Below the pieces are notes generated by a model. It saw only the letters and a list, made by a program, of their open reading frames with translations, did not search any database and was not told the DNA's origin. A DNA stretch of 64,000 bases from Tropicimonas sp033101155 (GTDB taxonomy: Bacteria > Pseudomonadota > Alphaproteobacteria > Rhodobacterales > Rhodobacteraceae): assembly GCF_033101155.1 (NCBI RefSeq), contig NZ_JAWMPX010000015.1:1-64000 (forward strand), in the 5' to 3' direction. This document shows, piece by piece, positions 6,820 through 15,371 of this stretch (positions within the stretch are counted from its first letter, which is position 1; each line of letters begins with the position of its first letter). A program made the translations under genes and the position numbers.

Positions 6820-9360
6820 TCAGAACGACTGTTCGGTCCGACTGATGATGTCGTCCTGCACTTCCTTGGCGAGCACGACGAACTGGGCGCTGTAACCGGC
6901 CACGCGAACCACGAGGTCCCGATGCGCATCGGGATTCTTCTGGGCCTCGATCAGCGTTTCCCGATCGATCACGTTGAACTGCACATGCATGCCCTTGTGG
7001 TCGAAATAGGAGCGCACCAGCGACGCGAAGTTCTGCAAGCCAGCATCTCCGGCAAGCGCGGAGGGCAGGAACTTCTGGTTGTAGAGCGTCCCGTTGGAAG
7101 CGATGAAGTGGTCGAGCTTGGCCACCGAGTTGGCAGCGGCCGTCGGCCCGTTCACGTCCTTGCCCTGGCGGGGCGAGACACCATCGGCGAGCGGCGCCTT
7201 GGCGGGGCGGCCATCGGGAAGCGCCGAAACATCCTTGCCGAAGAGCACGTTGGCCGAGACCGGATAGATGCCGGCCTGGAACTGACCACCGCGCGGGTTG
7301 GTGTATTTCTCCACCTCCTTGCAGTAGGTCTGCGCGCAGCGGCGGGCGATGAGATCGACGGCGTCGATATCGTTGCCGAAGGCCGGAGCGCTGTCGAGCA
7401 GGCGCCGGATCTGGGCGTATTTCGACGTGTCAGCCGGAGCATCCGTCTCATTGGCCAGTGTTGCGTAGACCTCGTTCTTCAGCGTCGCCACATCGGTGGA
7501 ACCGCTATGGGCAAGCACCTTCTGGACGGCGGCGTAGACGCGCTCTTCGGTCATGTCGTCCTTGGCAGCAGCGGCCGGGTTGGCCTCGCCGATTGCCATG
7601 CCGAAATTGGCATCGAGCGCCTCTTTCAGCTCAGCCGAGGTGATCTTTTTCTCGTCGAAGACGAACTTCTTCATCGCGTAGACCGAGTCGCCGGTATCTG
7701 CGACGCCGAAGGCCTGCGGGCCGGTGAAGTTGTAGATCGCGCCACCTTCCTGCACCGACATGCCGCGGCCCATGCAGTCATCGACCAAGGCCGACTGGAA
7801 GGGCAGCGGTGCACGCTCGGCATGGGCGAGGTCGACACAGTTGTCTGCTTCGACCAGATAGCGGACGAAATACGACATCTGCGCTTCGTAGGCGGCGTAG
7901 AAATCGTCGATCGATGTCCAGTCCGCCATCGGATTTGTCACCGGCCCGAGCTGCTGATCGCCAGCCTTGCCGCCATTCATGGTGATTTCCATCACCTTGG
8001 CAACGTTGAAGAAAGCAGCGTCGTGCCAACCTTCGGTCTTGTGGATCGCCTGCGGTTCCACACAGCCGACAATGCCGTAGTCACGGGCATCTTCGAGCGT
8101 GACACCCCGGTTCTGCAGCGACGGGATGATCACCTCGTCATTATAGACCGCCGGCACGCCGAGCCCGAGCCGGACCACTTCAGCGGCACGGAAGAGGAAG
8201 GCATCCGGCGAGCCCTGCCAGACGCGGATCGAGAAGGACGGCGCGGGCAGACGGACATGGGAAACCGCCTCCATGCACATGTAGGAGACCTCGTTGGTGG
8301 CATCGAGCCCGTCCGGGGTCTGGCCGCCGACACAGAGGTTCTGGAACACGGCATAGCCGGCAAAGGCCTGCGCCGAAACCTCGTCGCGGGTCTTGTTGAC
8401 GTCGTTCAATTTTATCCAGATGCAGTCGATCAGCTCCTGCGCGAAGGCGCGATCAATGCTGGTATCGGCTTGCAGGAACGGGTCCATATACTGGTCGAAC
8501 CGGCCCGGGGAGATCGAATGGCCGCTGGATTCGATCTGCAACATGCATTGCACGAACCACATCGCTTGGCAGGCTTCCCAGAAGGTCCGGGCGCCGTTTT
8601 CGGGCACACGGGTACAGTTCTGCGCGATCTGTTGCAGCTCGGCCTTGCGGGTCGGGTTGCTCTCGGCATTGGCCAGTTCGGCGGCCTTGGCCGCGTAGCG
8701 ATGGGCGAAGTTGATCGCGGCGGAGTAGGTGACGATGATCGCGTTGTAAAACTGCTCTTTCTTGATCGAGCCGGGATCCATCGGATCGAGCTTCTCCAGC
8801 TCCATCACCGCATCGGCGATGACACCGCGGAAACCCTCGGCGAGGATCTTGCCGTAATCGACGCAGACATGGCCGACACCGCCAAAGTAGTAGTTGCCGA
8901 CAGTGAAGACGCCTGCGGCCTGGCAATCCTTGGCTTCCTTGGACATGTAGGACGCGGCGAGATCGCTCGTGGTCTTGCCGGGCCAGTACTTGAAAGCTTC
9001 GTGCAGCTCGGCGGCGGTCTCTTTCGGGATCTCGAACGGGTCAGCCACGCGACCGGCCATGGTGTCGAATTCGGCCTCGACCCAGTCGAAGGAAAACTCC
9101 GGGCAGATCTCGGTCGAGCGCGGGTTCTTGGTGATCGCGCCGACGATCAGTTCGTCGTCGCGGATCGTCACCGGAAGCTCGTTGAAGATCTTCTCGGCCG
9201 CCTTGGCGCGCCGGGTGATCGCGGGCAAGCCCTCGCTTGCCTTGAAAGCCTCGGTGACCAGCACCGCACGCTCGGACTCCACATGGGGCCGCGCGCTGAG
9301 GATCTGTTCCTTCAGCCGCTTGATGCGGTCTGTCGGTTGGGAAAATCCCTTCTCAATCAT
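6820..9360 (-). CDS. Glycyl radical 1,2-propanediol (glycerol-type) dehydratase
   Basis: 846 residues. The C-terminal glycyl radical loop is RVAGYSAQF (Gly822, 24 residues before the end) and the thiyl Cys433 lies in GIVGCVEPQ. Counting from the ATG at 9360, which has a strong GGAGG site, His164, His281, Ser282, Cys433, Glu435 and Asp447 fall exactly at the numbers I recall for the catalytic residues of Clostridium butyricum glycerol dehydratase. Position 339, Tyr there, is Phe here, as I recall for propanediol dehydratases. Choline lyase CutC has a different sequence after GCVEPQ, so CutC is excluded. The enzyme is oxygen-sensitive and needs a radical-SAM activase, which is not in the window. 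Confidence 0.88.
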   Translation of the reverse strand: MIEKGFSQPTDRIKRLKEQILSARPHVESERAVLVTEAFKASEGLPAITRRAKAAEKIFNELPVTIRDDELIVGAITKNPRSTEICPEFSFDWVEAEFDTMAGRVADPFEIPKETAAELHEAFKYWPGKTTSDLAASYMSKEAKDCQAAGVFTVGNYYFGGVGHVCVDYGKILAEGFRGVIADAVMELEKLDPMDPGSIKKEQFYNAIIVTYSAAINFAHRYAAKAAELANAESNPTRKAELQQIAQNCTRVPENGARTFWEACQAMWFVQCMLQIESSGHSISPGRFDQYMDPFLQADTSIDRAFAQELIDCIWIKLNDVNKTRDEVSAQAFAGYAVFQNLCVGGQTPDGLDATNEVSYMCMEAVSHVRLPAPSFSIRVWQGSPDAFLFRAAEVVRLGLGVPAVYNDEVIIPSLQNRGVTLEDARDYGIVGCVEPQAIHKTEGWHDAAFFNVAKVMEITMNGGKAGDQQLGPVTNPMADWTSIDDFYAAYEAQMSYFVRYLVEADNCVDLAHAERAPLPFQSALVDDCMGRGMSVQEGGAIYNFTGPQAFGVADTGDSVYAMKKFVFDEKKITSAELKEALDANFGMAIGEANPAAAAKDDMTEERVYAAVQKVLAHSGSTDVATLKNEVYATLANETDAPADTSKYAQIRRLLDSAPAFGNDIDAVDLIARRCAQTYCKEVEKYTNPRGGQFQAGIYPVSANVLFGKDVSALPDGRPAKAPLADGVSPRQGKDVNGPTAAANSVAKLDHFIASNGTLYNQKFLPSALAGDAGLQNFASLVRSYFDHKGMHVQFNVIDRETLIEAQKNPDAHRDLVVRVAGYSAQFVVLAKEVQDDIISRTEQSF

Positions 9361-9389
9361 GGTTTCCTCCAGGCGATTTGCCATTTGTC

Positions 9390-9979
9390 TCAGGTCAGGG
9401 TTTCGGGAGCGAAGCGCTGCACGAAACCGCGCAGCAATTCGGGATGCCCCGGCAAGGCCGGGAAAGTGATCAGGTTGTCATCGGTAATGACTCGGTCGGG
9501 CGCCACGTCGACGAACTGGCCGCAACAGCGGAAATCTCGGGAGCGACGGCGGGATAGGCGGTCCGCCGGCGGCCCTTTAGGATGCCAGCCGCGGCGAGGA
9601 TCTGCGCGCCATGGCAGATCCCGGCGATGGGGCGGCCATTGGCATCGAAGTCGCGGACGCTGCCGAGCACGCGCTGGTCGAGCCGCAAGTCTTCGCAGGC
9701 GCGCCCACCGGCGATATAGCCCCCGGCATAGTCGGCCGGCCTGACCATCCCGAAATCCGCGGTCAGGCGGAACGGGTGGCCCGGCTTCTCGCGATAGGTC
9801 TGGTCGCCTTAAAAGTCATGGATCGCCGTCTTGACCACAACGCCCACGCGTTTGCCGGGGCAAACCGGATCGACCTGCATAGCCAGCATGATCAACGCCT
9901 GAAACGGAACCATCACTTCATAATCTTCGGAGTAATCTCCGACGATCGTCAGGATGCGGGTCTGTTTCAAGGACGTCAT
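9390..9979 (-). pseudogene. DJ-1/PfpI family protein, broken by a nonsense codon and a frameshift
   Basis: Read on the minus strand from 9979, the frame gives MTSLKQTRILTIVGDYSEDY and a KTAIHDF segment, then TAA at a position where family members have Glu. The same frame continues past the stop with DFGMVRPADYAGGYIAGGRA and AGICHGAQILAAAG, which holds the nucleophile Cys of the family. About 60 bases before the end, near PEIS, the frame shifts by one base; the missing end (FVDV, then DDNLITFPALPGHPELLRGF) is found in the next frame down to 9390. Two independent lesions make this a pseudogene. It is the most upstream reading on this strand and would have headed the microcompartment operon. Confidence 0.85.
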
Positions 9980-10639
9980 TTCGGGACTCGACTGCGGTTT
10001 CGATTTCCTGGAAATTGCTCCAGAATTCTGCCGGCATCAACGCGAGGGAATTGACAATGGCAGGGAAAAATTTGACGCCACTTCGGAATCCTCCCCAACA
10101 GGCCATTTAAAAAGGACATTCCAAAATATCGAAAGCAGACGATTTTTGGAAATCCATGACATCCCACGTCGGAAAAGTAATTTCTTGCACTCGAAATGCG
10201 GTTTCTTGCGCCTCAGACAGCACGAAAACAGCGCAGGATCCCGACGCCCACAAGAAAAACGGGAACACCAAAGCCTGGCGCAACAAGAATAAACACATAT
10301 ATTTCATAGGCATAAATTCTCACCCCTACCATCTTCCTACCTTGGAAAGCAGACAAGGACGGGGGACAAAAATCCCCCAACCTTTGGCAAGCCCGTCTCG
10401 TTGACCGGGCAAATGCCGGTTCTATAGACTCTCGCTCCAACGCCCCTCGTTCGGAGGAAAATCTCCCCCGTTCGGCCCTGCCGGCAGATAATGGAACCAT
10501 ACCTTGGAAAGCTGATTTCCGAGATCGAAATATCTTTGCCTTTATCAATTCGGCCCGCGCGAGGGCGCCGAAAAAACAAGAATCGACGGAATCCTCCGGT
10601 TTCTCCGGAGCTGTCAATAAACACGGAAGAGAGGATGAA
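9980..10639. other. Intergenic region between microcompartment operon and divergent membrane-protein gene
   Basis: About 650 bases with no convincing gene. Base composition is visibly less GC-rich than the flanks. A 13-base sequence, TACCTTGGAAAGC, is present at 10338-10350 and again at 10500-10512. Promoters for the leftward operon and the rightward membrane protein should both lie here. Several open frames cross it but none has a ribosome site and recognisable protein sequence. Confidence 0.6.
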
Positions 10640-11551
10640 ATTACTGCTATTGGACTACTCGCCGCCTTTGGCGCGGGCATATTTGGCGCGGCAATCGGAG
10701 CGCTACCGGCTTTCGCCTTTGTCGGCCTGCTGACCCTGTTCGGAGTGGGCATCCAACTCGCGATCGCACCGGAAGCCACCGACTTCTTCAACATCCCCTT
10801 CGGTGTCTTCGGTCCGCATGTTGGCGGCTTCGCCTCGGGCGTAGCGGCCGCAGCCTTTGCTGCCAAGAAAGGCAAACTCGACAGCGGTCGCAACATCGTC
10901 ACCGCCGGCATGGGGCTCAACAGTCCCGACGTGCTGCTGGTCGGCGGCATTTTCGGCATTCTCGGCTATGTCATCATCTTCTTCATCGCCAAGATCCCCG
11001 GCTTTGGCGAAGGACTGACCTGGACAGACTATCCCGGCATCACCGTGGTGATCTCCGGCTTCATCGCAAGGTTCCTCTGGGGCACCTGCGGGTTCTGCGG
11101 CAAGGCGGAAGAAGGCCGGAAGTTCTTCCAACCCACCGACGCCACCAAGTGGCTGGCCTTCCAGAGTAATTTTGGACAACTTGCCATGATCGGCGTCGGT
11201 GGCGGGCTCATCGCTGGCTGGCTCGGCGTCACCTATGGCACGCCCGGCGCGCTGCTGGCTTTCGGGGTCTCGGCTGCCAGCCTCATGTTCCTGACCGTCG
11301 GCGTTCTGACCCCTGTCACCCATCACATCACCCTTCCCGCCGCCATCGTCGGCGCCGCGTCCGGTAGTCTGATCTGGGCCGGGTTGGCGGGCCTGCTCTG
11401 CGCCTTCCTGGGCGAGTTCTTTGCACGCGCCTTCCTCGATCATCGCGACACCCATATCGACCCCCCGGCCTGTACCATCGCGGCGAGCACTATGCTGTTC
11501 AACTTCCTGACCGCTGTCGGCCTGTGGACCCTGCTGCCAATGCCGGTGTGA
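10640..11551 (+). CDS. Predicted multi-pass membrane protein, family not recognised
   Basis: A very hydrophobic protein with about eight membrane segments and Gly-rich helices (for example LVGGIFGILGYVIIFFIAK and GGGLIAGWLGVTYG). A loop holds WGTCGFCGKAEEG. The start is unclear. The hydrophobic frame is open well upstream of the first GTG (10745) and codes a plausible first helix (GLLAAFGAGIFGAAIGAL), but the only ATG with a ribosome site, 10635, is in another frame and runs out after about 30 codons. Either an AUU at 10640 is used, five bases after AGAGAGG, or one base has been lost just after that ATG. Being divergent from the microcompartment operon, it might carry the substrate; that is a guess. 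Confidence 0.7.
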   Translation: MTAIGLLAAFGAGIFGAAIGALPAFAFVGLLTLFGVGIQLAIAPEATDFFNIPFGVFGPHVGGFASGVAAAAFAAKKGKLDSGRNIVTAGMGLNSPDVLLVGGIFGILGYVIIFFIAKIPGFGEGLTWTDYPGITVVISGFIARFLWGTCGFCGKAEEGRKFFQPTDATKWLAFQSNFGQLAMIGVGGGLIAGWLGVTYGTPGALLAFGVSAASLMFLTVGVLTPVTHHITLPAAIVGAASGSLIWAGLAGLLCAFLGEFFARAFLDHRDTHIDPPACTIAASTMLFNFLTAVGLWTLLPMPV

Positions 11552-11609
11552 CACCGCCGAAGGCTCCGTGCGTGCTGAGGTCATGCCCGTGGCCCGACAA
11601 AACCGACAG

Positions 11610-11640
11610 ACCGGCGCATCACCCGCGCCGGTTTTTTTTT
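11610..11640 (+). terminator. Rho-independent terminator
   Basis: An 8-bp perfect stem ACCGGCGC / GCGCCGGT with a 7-base loop, followed by eight further T residues. It lies 59 bases after the membrane protein stop codon and should end that transcript. Confidence 0.92.
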
Positions 11641-11871
11641 CGTTGGTGGCAAACCAGATCGGTCCAACTTCGCCAATTGCGGGAGGGCTGACCTTTGCGC
11701 CGCTTTGAGTGGGCGCCATCATCCAACTCCGCTCCAAAGAGACCTCCGACGCGTGGGAAAGCAAGAACGCCGCCCGATGATAAGCACTTGTTCACATCGC
11801 CGGTGCAAGAAAGGACTGCCGGGGCAGCACGGATGCAAACACCCCGTACAGACAGCTTCGCGAGGACTGGC

Positions 11872-13197
11872 ATGAGTCTGGATGGGTGTTTTTCTCCCTC
11901 CCAAACGCACCAAGAAGTGTGGTTTGGACTTGATGAGATCTTTTATTCCCGAACGGACCACCGGGGCGTGATCCGAGCAGGAAACGCGGTCTTTCAGCGC
12001 GTCAGCGGCTTTGATTGGCCCAATCTTGTTTCCGCCCCGCACAAGATCATCCGCCACCCGGACATGCCGAAGGCCGTGTTCTGGTTGCTGTGGGACAGGA
12101 TCAAGGCCGGATCCACGATTGGCGCCTATGTGAAGAACCGGGCCGAGGATGGCCGTTATTACTGGGTTTTCGCAGCCGTGATGCCGCTTGAAGACGGGTA
12201 TCTGTCCGTCCGGATCAAGCCGACGAGCGACCTCTTCCCGATTATCGAGGCCGAATATGAGGCATTGCGCCAACGCGAAATCAACGAGTCTCTCTCTCCG
12301 GAAGAAAGCTCGGGCCTCCTTCTGGCGCGTCTTAGCGAGTTGGGCTTCGCAAGCTATCCGGATTTCATGTCCCGGGCATTGGGCCGGGAACTGAGCGCAC
12401 GCGCCGCGTCGAATTCCGCACTCGCCCATGAAGGAATTGACCATCTTGATACGATCCGCGACACCCTTCGATCCGCAACCACCGAACAGGAGACCTTGCT
12501 CGAAAACGTCGCATCTATGCAGACCGTGACGACGAACATGCGGATCATTGCGTCGCGTCTTGAACCCGCCGGTGGACCGGTTACCGCCATCTCGGAAAGC
12601 TACATGGCGTTGTCATCGGAGATACTCACGCAGTTGGAGGCTCTCGTGGGGAAAGAACGTAGCGCCTTTGACGAGATGGTCGAGGTCGTTCGCGGCGGCG
12701 CCTTCCAACTTGGAATCTCGTATGTACAGCAGGAACTTGTCCGCCAATACGGTGCAGAGAGCAACGACCAGGGTCCGAACGACATGGCCACCGAGATGGC
12801 CCTGCTTGCCAGGACAGAGCAAAACTGTATCGCTGTTGCACTCGATGGGCTGGCAGAGGCGGCGACGGTTGCCGGATTGATGGAAATCGCAAGCGAAAGG
12901 GTCCGGCGCGTTGTCCTCGGGCTGGATACGATCCGCGTCATGGGTCGGGTCGAGTGCGGCCGGCTTTCAGGTTTCGATTCAGGACTTGCAACAACCCTTG
13001 ACGATCTTGACGACCTTCACCACGACATTCGGGCGCGGCTTGTCTCATTTGTCTCTTTGTCAAGACAGATCACCGCCACGGTGGAAAGCTGCAAGGCCGG
13101 CATTTCGCAGGTCCCCGACAGTGTCCTGTCGCGGAAAGCTCCGAGCGCAATGGCAGTGCCCGAACGCGTCGGGAGACGCGATCGAAGACATTCCTGA
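11872..13197 (+). CDS. PAS domain protein without a recognised output domain
   Basis: 441 residues. The first 120 form a PAS domain of the aerotaxis-receptor type: FYSRTDHRGVIRAGNAVF, then FDWPNLVSAPHKIIRHPDMP and ENG-like WVFAAVMPLEDGYLSV. The rest (130-430) is mainly helical with heptad-like spacing (DHLDTIRDTLRSATTEQETL) and could form coiled coils, but no kinase, GGDEF or clear methyl-accepting signalling tip is visible. Relatives with this PAS act in redox or oxygen sensing linked to chemotaxis. The ATG at 11872 follows CGAGGAC; another at 11833 would add 13 residues. It follows the terminator as an apparently single-gene unit. Confidence 0.75.
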   Translation: MSLDGCFSPSQTHQEVWFGLDEIFYSRTDHRGVIRAGNAVFQRVSGFDWPNLVSAPHKIIRHPDMPKAVFWLLWDRIKAGSTIGAYVKNRAEDGRYYWVFAAVMPLEDGYLSVRIKPTSDLFPIIEAEYEALRQREINESLSPEESSGLLLARLSELGFASYPDFMSRALGRELSARAASNSALAHEGIDHLDTIRDTLRSATTEQETLLENVASMQTVTTNMRIIASRLEPAGGPVTAISESYMALSSEILTQLEALVGKERSAFDEMVEVVRGGAFQLGISYVQQELVRQYGAESNDQGPNDMATEMALLARTEQNCIAVALDGLAEAATVAGLMEIASERVRRVVLGLDTIRVMGRVECGRLSGFDSGLATTLDDLDDLHHDIRARLVSFVSLSRQITATVESCKAGISQVPDSVLSRKAPSAMAVPERVGRRDRRHS

Positions 13198-13504
13198 GGC
13201 GACTGTCTCTCGAACCCGCCTGCCCCCGGCGACGAAGCGAGGCCTGCACGCGACCAGACGCAAAAAGCAGAACCAGCCGTTTTTCGACACCAGATTGGGC
13301 AGCTCCTTTCCGAAAGCGGACAGGAGTTTATCGTCGTTCTTCGACCGTGGTTCTTGACGTGAGGGGTTCGTGGAGGCTTCACTGACGAACAGGAAAGCGC
13401 CACAGTACTTCGGCGTTCCAGTGAATTATTGGGGCAAGCCCCCGACAAGCTGCTTTTCAATAATGCGGAGCGATATTGACCGCATTGACTTACGGGAGAA
13501 AGAA
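13198..13504. other. Intergenic region after the PAS gene
   Basis: About 300 bases without a supported gene. An in-frame extension of the next gene to 13370 exists, but its sequence is low in structure and it has no ribosome site, so this stretch is taken as leader or promoter. Confidence 0.5.
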
Positions 13505-14014
13505 ATGGGTGTTTCGAATTTGAACTTTGACCGAGGCATGATTGAACGCGCCCTGTCACGATCGGGTGGCACGGCTCTGACGGCGTATGCCTACGGTCCC
13601 GAATTGCCGCAATCAATGCGAAACGCAAAGCCGACAGGCAAAAAGGTCGGTCATGTCTATATCCACGTGAAAGGATCGGGAGATTCCACGGTGGGGGCGG
13701 GTGCAGGACGCGATGACAGATCCCTGTTCGTGGACACGCAAACCGCAATCGCGGCAATTGTCGAGATCATGACACACCAGAAAGTCAAAGATGCGCTTGC
13801 GCGATTGGACCAGGACCCGCAGCCCAACGAACAGGAGTGGATCCACGCGATTCCGGTGTCCGGCCATTTCTATGGCTATGCAAGGGCCCAGGGCGACTAC
13901 CCGCGCAAGATATCGACCGTTTCAATCAACATGCGCTCCCATGGCGACGCTCTCTTCATATCATCCTGCTATCCTGACGGTTTCCTTGTGGGACCAAATC
14001 TTCCGCCAAGCTAG
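13505..14014 (+). CDS. Small protein resembling an RNase-A-like (BECR-fold) toxin domain
   Basis: 169 residues, start at 13505 after GGGAG. Not identified with certainty. The order of elements recalls CdiA-CT RNase-A-like toxin domains: a His strand (VGHVYIHV), then Ser-Leu-Phe-Val-Asp-Thr followed by a helix (TAIAAIVEIM), a GHFYGYAR strand resembling the usual VG-R-V-R strand, and a last strand FISSCYPDG resembling the conserved LTAYP end. In those toxins the His and the late Ser/Thr-x-x-Tyr take part in catalysis. There is no signal peptide and no obvious immunity gene next to it. It sits just before the multi-enzyme island. It could equally be an unrelated hypothetical protein. Confidence 0.5.
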   Translation: MGVSNLNFDRGMIERALSRSGGTALTAYAYGPELPQSMRNAKPTGKKVGHVYIHVKGSGDSTVGAGAGRDDRSLFVDTQTAIAAIVEIMTHQKVKDALARLDQDPQPNEQEWIHAIPVSGHFYGYARAQGDYPRKISTVSINMRSHGDALFISSCYPDGFLVGPNLPPS

Positions 14015-14724
14015 GCACTCGGATTTCTGGTCTGGTCAGGGGGCTCCATTCCAATTCAAGACAGAATTTCCCCCTGCTCTTTCGACTTCAGGCCGCAGCG
14101 CCGATCTCGGCGGCGACGCGCGTTTTGAACCCGCTTGTGACTGATCAGGTGACCCCCACCGGTTCGAGCGACGCAGCGAATGTGGATCTCGGCTGTCTGA
14201 TCGGTGGGATCCCCTGACCCGGCCGCTCGCGGAAAGGGTTGTGGCCGTTCAACTGGCCTCGACAAGACGTCGAGCGCGATAATCCGCCCATCATTTTCAG
14301 AACGTCGGGCCCGATTTCGCATGGTGAAGGACACCTCTCTGCGGGCAATGGTTGACAGCGATTTCGCCCTTGAGTGGGTAGATATTGTGGTCCCTTTCCT
14401 CTGGACAGGTTGGTTAAGTCGAGGCGGATGCCGATGTCGCGCGTCCGACAAGTCCTTGGGGTTGCTGAGCGACGACGGAAAACGACCAAAGATTCTCATC
14501 CTCAGACAGCGAATTTTCCGGCGGGATCAGTAGAATTCAAAGGCGGGCAGGATGCGTCATCGAAAAAGAAGGCACGGCCGTTTCGCAGAGATCAACCCGC
14601 TTCGGTCCGAGACGGCTGGCCGGCAAAGCCGGACAACACCCCTTAACGCAAACTTCAAGATACTGTAGTCTTGTTCCAAGGTAGGACGCACGCATGAAGC
14701 CTGCTGGAGAAAGAGGCAGAACTG
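14015..14724. other. Intergenic region, no supported gene
   Basis: About 700 bases with overlapping open frames on both strands, all Arg/Ser-rich with no family pattern and no good ribosome site. It could be a decayed gene or insertion remnant, but no transposase motif or terminal repeats were recognised. Confidence 0.5.
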
Positions 14725-15066
14725 ATGTTGAAACCCATCATCGTCGTGGTCCCTTTGCTGCTCGTGGCATCCGTTGCCGTGATCAGCAGCCAGGACTGGT
14801 TTTTCGGCGAGAGCGATACCCCGGATTCGCGCGAGACACTGAACCAGACCGCAACTCCGGCGCCTCAAGCCGCAGAACCCACCTATAAGACGAGATCCAT
14901 ATCGCCGACGACCAAGCGACGTGCTTCTGGAGGCACGGGCCTGAATCTGGTTCAACAGACAAGCGGAACGGTCTGTGAAACCCCCAGCGGGTCCTGCACT
15001 GTTCCCGATCGCCCGATCAATGCGCCCTGTCAGTGCGGCGATACCTGGGGTCAGATCACACGCTAA
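14725..15066 (+). CDS. Small membrane-anchored or exported protein with Cys-rich tail
   Basis: 113 residues. Residues 3-21 are hydrophobic (KPIIVVVPLLLVASVAVIS), giving an N-terminal anchor or signal. A Thr/Pro/Ala linker follows, and the end has four cysteines: VCETPSGSC, then APCQCGDTWG. A C-x6-C ... C-x-C-G ending of this kind occurs in small exported proteins of unknown role, and the cysteines would be expected to form disulfides outside the cytoplasm. It is convergent with the leftward arm of the island and 306 bases from the end of its last gene. No function is assigned. Confidence 0.65.
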   Translation: MLKPIIVVVPLLLVASVAVISSQDWFFGESDTPDSRETLNQTATPAPQAAEPTYKTRSISPTTKRRASGGTGLNLVQQTSGTVCETPSGSCTVPDRPINAPCQCGDTWGQITR

Positions 15067-15371
15067 GGGCCTGCACCGCCCTCAGGAGGGCGAAAGGTCC
15101 CGGTCTCTTCCTGGCGTTCTGCGGATATGGCGGGCGATCCATGATCCGTCTGGATCGCGGCAGACCTTCGAGGGGTATTGCATAACATCGGCCTCACCGT
15201 CTGCACCGCAGGCCCCGGCTTCACCAATGCTGACTCGCACCATCTCGCGGAGAGGATCTCAGCCGAGCGCAACAGGCTTTGGGGAGACCGCAGCCTGTTG
15301 TAGGCCAGCGACCTCCTTTTTACGAATAGAAGCCGTTTCCTTGATCCCGTCCTCTCTTCGTGGCCCTCGGG

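Noticed and set aside
6820..9360. Reading of the glycyl radical enzyme as choline trimethylamine-lyase (CutC)
   Set aside because: The sequence after GCVEPQ (AIHKTEGWHD) and the shift-free match to glycerol dehydratase positions differ from CutC, and the neighbours are Pdu-type.
6643..9744. Very long open frame (about 1030 codons) on the plus strand
   Set aside because: It lies antisense to the dehydratase gene, whose protein has a full set of family motifs; the plus frame has His/Arg/Gly-rich composition with no family pattern. This is a normal by-product of high GC in third positions.
10107..10313. Small hydrophobic minus-strand frame (68 codons)
   Set aside because: It lacks a ribosome site and sits in the low-GC control region; the hydrophobic start is likely due to base composition.
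14015..14724. Possible transposase remnant
   Set aside because: Arg-rich frames suggested one, but no DDE motif, terminal inverted repeats or target duplication could be found by eye.
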